DNA from: Nymphaea colorata
Taxonomy: Eukaryota > Streptophyta > Magnoliopsida > Nymphaeales > Nymphaeaceae
Direction of reading: 5' to 3'
Length of the DNA stretch: 64,000 bases
Assembly: GCF_008831285.2 (NCBI RefSeq)
Contig: NC_045138.2
Coordinates: 3,886,143-3,950,142, forward strand
Notes under the pieces: model-generated
What the model was told of the DNA's origin: nothing
Seen by the model: only the letters and a program-made list of their open reading frames with translations
Database searches by the model: none
In this document: in pieces, positions 58,435-64,000 of the stretch
Numbering within the stretch: position 1 is the stretch's first letter
Layout: each line of letters opens with the position of its first letter
Translations under genes and position numbers: made by a program

Positions 58435-61400
58435 TGATACGGTCCAACCTAGGACCATGCCGAGGTCAGTCGGGGAAGTGGCCGAGAGTAGCCACCAAGG
58501 GCGGGGACAGCACGCCTTGCGCCAAGCACAAACCAACATGGGCCACATTGACCCACATTCGAGTCAAGTGGGAGCAGAGGGTGGTGCAGGCCAAGGCGAT
58601 AACACCAATAGTGAGGTTAAATAAACAATTAGAGTTGAAGCAGAGGGAGGTGCGGGCGGAGTTGCAACAGCTCTAAGTGAGGGAATTTAAGAAGCTCACG
58701 GCGTGGATCCAAGCTCCTCAACCGAAGACCAAGGAGGTGGGTCTAACTCCGGTTTAGATTGAGTCCACCATAGGTCATGGTCGAACCCGGTCACTTAGGG
58801 CCAACCTAGGGTGAGCCTAGGCGGATTTAGATCTGAACCTAAGCCCAAACTCGTGCGGGTTAGGGGAGGATTAGTTTAGGAATCGCGACATTAAGTCTCA
58901 ACCTTTATTTCTCGTAAATTTTGATTAAGCATTGCTTTTGCGCATTTGTTTTTTTGGTTTGGACGGGTTCAAATGTTTAAGAACTGGATTTAGATTCAAA
59001 ACTATAAGTACTTTGTAATTTTTTCTCGCACTATGCAATTAATGAGATTTTGATTCATTTGAGAAATTCCACTCTCTCTCCTCACGGCTCCTCTCCCCCT
59101 TGTGCACTCTCTTTCCCACGGCATCCCTCTTTTCTTCCTCATTTCTTTGAGGTGAAACCGGCAGCCGTTGCCGGCCTTAACCCATCTTCCCAAAACCGAG
59201 GGTCTTTCTTCTCTCTTTGCCTTATTCTTTTCGTTTCTTCACATCCACTCGACCACAGTTTGGTGGCTTGAAGGTCCCTAAGTGCTCCGGTGCTAAGCGG
59301 TCTCCTTGCCCACGGTTTTCCCCACTTCAACTCATGGCATGCAAAGGTGCAACCTTTGTCTCCCACAAACGAAGGTTAGAGGCCAACTCGTCATTGGGAA
59401 GGCTACTTCCAACTTGGCCACAAGGAGTATAGCGTAGACATTTGATCGGAATTCAAAGGTTAGCGCTTGATCCTTTTTGGTAGAATTGTGCAACTTGTTG
59501 GAGACGTTTTAGGCAAGGGTTCAGCCATGTAATTGTGTTCTCTCCCTAGGTGATATCCCTAGAGATGAGACAGCAATCACATAGTCGAAACTTGGTTTAA
59601 AGTCCTTCTTACGAGTCACAAAGGAACCGTAGAGGACTCTTTCTCACGAGTTTGAAGCATTTTCCACCGGTGAGGTTCTAGCGAAAATCCTTAGGTTTAA
59701 GCCTCGGTTTAGACCTGAGATTCCAGCTGGAATCCAGCGAGAAAAGTGTTGGAAAAGTATCGAAAAGGGCATCAAGAAAAAGGAAAATAAGTAAAAGAAT
59801 CATCACCCAAGAAAAAGAAGGAAAACGGCCAAGTTTGGTGCGATTTGGAGTTGAAACGTGGAGTTTTAGGCTCGCCGGAATTCTCAAATTCCGGCGACCG
59901 ACCGTTGCTCTTTTTTCAGCGACATTTGGCATGCTCCGACTAGAGGATAAAGTAACCTTGGGACATGCAAAAGCCCTTCCACATTTGGTGTGGGCACATT
60001 TGAAAAATTGTGTGGCCAAGGGAAGATCGTCTAGGGTTTCTCCTTCCTAGCCACCGGTGCACATTTCGGACATTTGTGCCATTTTTCCTACATTTGAGGT
60101 AAGTGGATTTCCACTTTTGGCCTTTCGCAATTCTAATCATTTATCTTAGCCATGTGGCGGAAATCGGGAGGGGGAGAGATCGAGGGTGATTTAGCTTGTT
60201 TCTTCCTTCCACATTTGGTGCACAATTGGCCCCACACTTTTTCTCTCGTGTGGACACTTGGCACATTTGGTAGATAGGCATGAGAGCCACATGCTAGAAA
60301 CCTCGACCTCTAGGAAACCCCCCAACCCTTCACACCACTTTACCTTTCCTTGTCGTCGCCACTTTAGAGGAACCATTACCTCTTTAGACGCCTCTCTTCC
60401 TACATTTGAGGAAGGTATCCCCCCACACGGTCCAGCCGCCTTTGCCTACATTTGGTAACCTAGTCTTATTCTCTGCCACCTAGCTTTATCCTTCCTACAT
60501 TAGATGAAGTCTTGCCCCACTCGCCCTTAACCCTAGCCGTCATTTCCATATCGATTCCCCTTCCCATTTCCATTTCCATTTTTGCTCGAGTACGCTAAAA
60601 CCTACCCTTCCTAAAAAGTAGGAGTTGACTTTTAGGCCAAACCCCTCCCTTGTTTGAACCCAAACCCGGGCCACTAAACCTAGCTTACCTAACCTACATT
60701 GTGTCAAAGTCTCACCCTCATCTGAGCCTAGTCTTAGGTCAACCCACCTACACCGAGCCTACCCTAGACAACCCGAGTCCTTGTTGGTCCACCTCCTAGG
60801 CGGCCACAGCCCTAGCACCCAGCGACCAGTGCCTACCTGCGACCAGCTACCGGCCTTGTCTGCGGCCAGTGACCAGCGCCTACCTACATATTGCGGCCGG
60901 CCACTAGCGCCTGCCAACAGGTCATTCGAGCTGATGCCATCAACATCCACAGCCTTAACTTGGAATCGGGATTTCCTTGCCTTAAAGCTGTAATACCCGA
61001 AGGTCGATTATCACCTCATGGTCTGTTTGCTGCTCTTGCCAAGCTTGTCTTGGACGGTAACCTCTCTAGACCCCCTATAGATTGGTGGGAGGTAGTTTTT
61101 TTTTTTTTTTGCACTTTTCTTTTGGCCCAACTTTGGCCCATGTTGCACATAGAGGTACCTCAGCGGCTCTTAGCCGAAGACATGACCTCATGGCAACTAG
61201 CCTCCTAAGGGTGGGAGTGGTTTGCTTTGATTAGGATTGGTTTGCATAGATTGTTGAGTGAGTTGTGAGAGATTTAAAAATTATATCGCTCACGCTTGTA
61301 TTGGCCTCACAGCTTGTAGTTATTTGTAGTAGGATTTGCTTGGGATTTGGGATTTAACCTCACTTGTATTCCTTAGACCTATTGGGTTTTAAGCCGGGGT

Positions 61401-61531
61401 TCCTGTCCGACTAGGTAGTGTCTTTGTAATTAATCTATCTTAGGTTAGTCTTGGGCTGTCTCAAGGTGATCTTAGGGGTAGGCACGGTAGTCGGCGTAGG
61501 ATTTCGGTCGACAACGGGTTAGACCCTACCA
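58435..61531 (+). repeat. 3' LTR (3097 bp)
   Basis: Same ends as the 5' LTR. Divergence between the LTRs is uneven: many transitions in the first few hundred bases, yet 59966-60328 is identical to 51370-51732. Contains a poly-T of 14 at 61087. Confidence 0.9.
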
Positions 61532-62455
61532 GGACCCCACCATGCTGGACAAGCCGGGCTGGAATGTGGCCTTGGCCAGTAGCCAGCTAGAGCCTGGCTT
61601 GGTCATCGCCATGTTGGCCTATTCAACATGCATGCATACTGCTTGGGCACCCAAATGAGTGCCACCTTGCCCTAGCTCGTCCGCACAGCCCTCTCTCTCT
61701 ACCATGTTGGATGATTCAAGGGCTAGGGTTGCCGCCTTGTGGCATCCAGCAATCACCAGCATGGCCTAGGTAGGTTGGGCCAGGCTGGACGACGGCATGT
61801 TAGGCTACTCCCAAGACCCTTAGGCTAGCACGATGCAACCTACTGAGTACAATCAGTCACCCGGTTAGACAGATCCCCAACACAATCCCTCACGGTACAT
61901 AGTAAAATTGACCCCAAATCATGCCAGAGAACCTACTCAATATGGAGGATAATAAAGATTTCATTCAGCTGCAAAATATTTTATTGATCACTCATCGCAC
62001 TCATCAAACTATGCAAGCATCATGTACTATGCCAAACCACACCCTCCTCTGCCATGACTCAACTCCTCTCAACCAAGGGCTGTTTGACCAGTCTATTGGC
62101 AAACATGCCAAGGTGGCATTCAAACACCCACCCTGCCTAAGAGAGGGAGTGAACAAGCCTCACCAGTGGCCAACAGTGCCACCTCACAGCCACGATGACA
62201 AACTGGGCTTTTGAAGGCCTACTACAAGTGGCCAGTGGTGGCCAGCAAGGATCGACAACAGTCTGCCATCTCAGCCACAGTTGATAGTGGCTGCCTGAGC
62301 TCTCACGATAGATGACTTTTTACTCAAAAGCTAGACATGTTGTCCTCCAATCATGCTACAATCAGCTACTGGGTTTGTTTTTATTATCATCTATTATCAC
62401 TCCAAATTTTTTCAAAAGATTATATTTTATTTGTTCGAACAACATTTCATCATTT
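61532..62455. other. GC-rich unassigned DNA right of the retrotransposon
   Basis: Words GCTGGACAAGC and GGCCAG resemble 49490-49830. A 97-codon frame at 61921 shows no known motif. Confidence 0.35.
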
Positions 62456-62885
62456 TTTCAGCGATTTGGATCTAATTCGGACCCTGGGAGCAAGCTCGCC
62501 CCAAAAACAGACTTTTAGGTTTATATCCAAATCCAATTCTCAATCCTAGATTCAAAATAAACCTTTAGATCCATGCTCAAATTCAAATCTCGACCCTAGA
62601 TCCAAGACAGACCTTTAGATCCATATCCAGGTCCATTGCAAGATTTAGATACAAAATCCATCTGTAGATCAAGATTTGGACCCAAATCTAACATTGATCC
62701 AAAATACAAAGCCAAAGTCCATAATCAAGCCAAACCAGTGAAATCGGTTCCAAATTAGGAAAATGGATCCATAAAGCCTCTCCAAATTAGATCCAAAACC
62801 AAAGTTTGGATCCAGGTCAAGAATTCCAACCCAAAATCTAAAGTCGAAGTCAAAATAACAATTTCCAAACACTATTTAGCGCCAC
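62456..62885. repeat. GATCCAAAT-rich dispersed repeat, most diverged copy
   Basis: Repeated AGATCCA, ATCCAAATC and GATCCAAAA words as in the copies of units A-C, but without their fixed flanks. Shows that the family is not confined to the tandem units. Confidence 0.6.
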
Positions 62886-64000
62886 CCACGGGCACAAACC
62901 TCCATTTTGTTTTGTCTGAAACTTTGAAAAATATGTTGAGCCCAAAAAACTCATCTAACCCTTGATCCGAGCCTTGGGCATCGAATAAAATGCATTCACA
63001 ACCAAACGAGCCTGGCACAACCCAAAACGAAGTTACAGACCCACTTTAACAAAAGGCTACTTTACTTTTTGAAATTTTACTCCTAAAGAAATTATTTTTT
63101 TCAGTTGGGACACAACTCGAGAGGCCAGGAACGTAAATGCCACCCTTGTTGGCTTATTTCTGAGCCAAAATGGGACATTTTTCCTCCGCACAACAGCGGC
63201 AAATGCTGTCACGCATGGTCGTGCGACAGCACCAAAGGCACAGGTGCCCAGGGCGCAGGCCATATTTTGGGTTAAAACCCACTCCTTGGCTTAGTTAGGG
63301 GCCATTAGCCCTACCAGCACCCCCAAAAGGGTGTTTATAGGGCTAAGGGCCAATCCCCTTCAGTTAAGACCTACTCCTAATGCAACGGGAGCAGGAACAA
63401 GGTGAAATAAAATTTTTTTTTTTTTTTTTGCTCAAAATGTGCTTTTTTTCTTCTCTTTGCTCATTGAAGGTGTGCATTATTCATGTTTGAGATAATCTAT
63501 ATGTATAGCTGATTGATTTTTCAATTAATATGTGAATAAATGGTGAGAACGAGTGTTTGGGTGTGATTTCTTTGTTATTATGTTGGTAAAAATTTTATTA
63601 TTGTCTTCCGCGTCAGTACGGAATTGTACACTGATGCGTGTGCTGGGATGTGGGTGATAGTTTTCACCAATATTTTCTTCACCATTGGCCGCATCGAGTC
63701 GGTAAGACTTTTGCCAACCCATTGCTATGTTTTGCCGACGTTTTATGTATCCTTGGTTTTTTGTATTGTCACAGTTATACTCTCATTTTCAGGTTTCTTC
63801 AAAATCAAACTCCAACAACTTTCGATTCAAACATAAACAAAACCAATCCTCTAGTTCCTAAAATTACAATTAATTACTAGGAGTTAAATTACCTGACCAA
63901 AAAAGAGAGTCAGCACCTTCCCAGTACCTGTGTTGGTGTAAACAAGAGTTAGAATTGTTTAATGAATTGTGTGCAGCAAAAGGGGGCCCTCCACATGCAA
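62886..64000. other. No recognisable gene
   Basis: Mixed intergenic DNA with a poly-T run (63412-63430). Frames of 70-80 codons at 63624 and 63638 overlap each other and have no family signature. Confidence 0.4.

Larger units (their letters stand above)
49840..61531 (+). mobile_element. Ty3/gypsy chromovirus LTR retrotransposon, complete in outline but inactive
   Basis: An 11.7-kb element: 5' LTR 49840-53124, PBS 53128-53140, internal region with gag-pol order gag, protease, RT, RNase H, integrase, chromodomain, PPT before 58435, and 3' LTR 58435-61531. Both LTRs start TGATACGGT and end CCCTACCA. Flanking pentamers are GCACC (left) and GGACC (right), a 4-of-5 match consistent with an aged 5-bp target duplication. 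The order RT-RNaseH-integrase and the C-terminal chromodomain define a chromovirus. Many stops and frameshifts make it defective. Confidence 0.93.

Noticed and set aside
1-64000. tRNA or rRNA genes
   Set aside because: The only tRNA-related sequence seen is the retrotransposon primer binding site; no cloverleaf candidate or rDNA motif was found by eye.

Overview
This is a plant nuclear window, almost certainly a flowering plant. It holds a six-exon secreted laccase, coiled-coil-type NLR (disease-resistance) remnants, hAT transposons, a Ty3/gypsy chromovirus with roughly 3 kb LTRs, and AT-rich, (TA)n and (CT)n-rich intergenic DNA. I cannot name the species. A 100-N assembly gap lies at 21033-21132.

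Layout. Unit A (1-16298) and unit B (about 21511-43502) are collinear copies in the same orientation. In order, each carries: the NLR 3' half (minus strand), a TCCGAT-rich hAT-like remnant, CT-rich DNA, a (TA)n/GAGA foldback, two roughly 1 kb 'GATCCAAAT' repeats, a small unidentified ORF, a hAT-type MITE with an 8-bp target duplication, intergenic repeats, the laccase locus (plus strand), a decayed hAT transposase (minus strand) and a 72-bp minisatellite. The NLR segments differ at only six positions in about 1.57 kb. Unit B has the complete laccase. Unit A has lost exons 1-5 in a 4612-bp deletion with 5-bp microhomology and keeps only the last exon. Unit C (about 44870-48545) is an older, internally deleted third copy. 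It ends in the laccase promoter without any coding sequence, and it supports the unit B structure as ancestral.

From 16299 to 21032 lies AT-rich, repeat-derived DNA that includes a nine-unit, 44-bp tandem array whose units form small hairpins with covarying stem arms. A truncated hAT (transposase 3' end plus terminal repeat) separates units B and C. From 49840 to 61531 sits one degenerate Ty3/gypsy chromovirus (long LTRs, initiator-Met-type PBS, polypurine tract; gag, protease, RT, RNase H, integrase and chromodomain all recognisable but broken by stops and frameshifts). The last 2.5 kb shows one more GATCC-rich repeat and nothing else I can identify.

The only gene that looks fully functional is the laccase at 34405-38693. 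The NLR ORF of unit B is long and open but lacks the nucleotide-binding half, and its start codon comes from transposon-like sequence. The close A/B similarity next to a 100-N gap raises the possibility that A and B are two haplotypes placed in tandem rather than a true duplication. If so, the laccase loss would be an allelic presence/absence variant.
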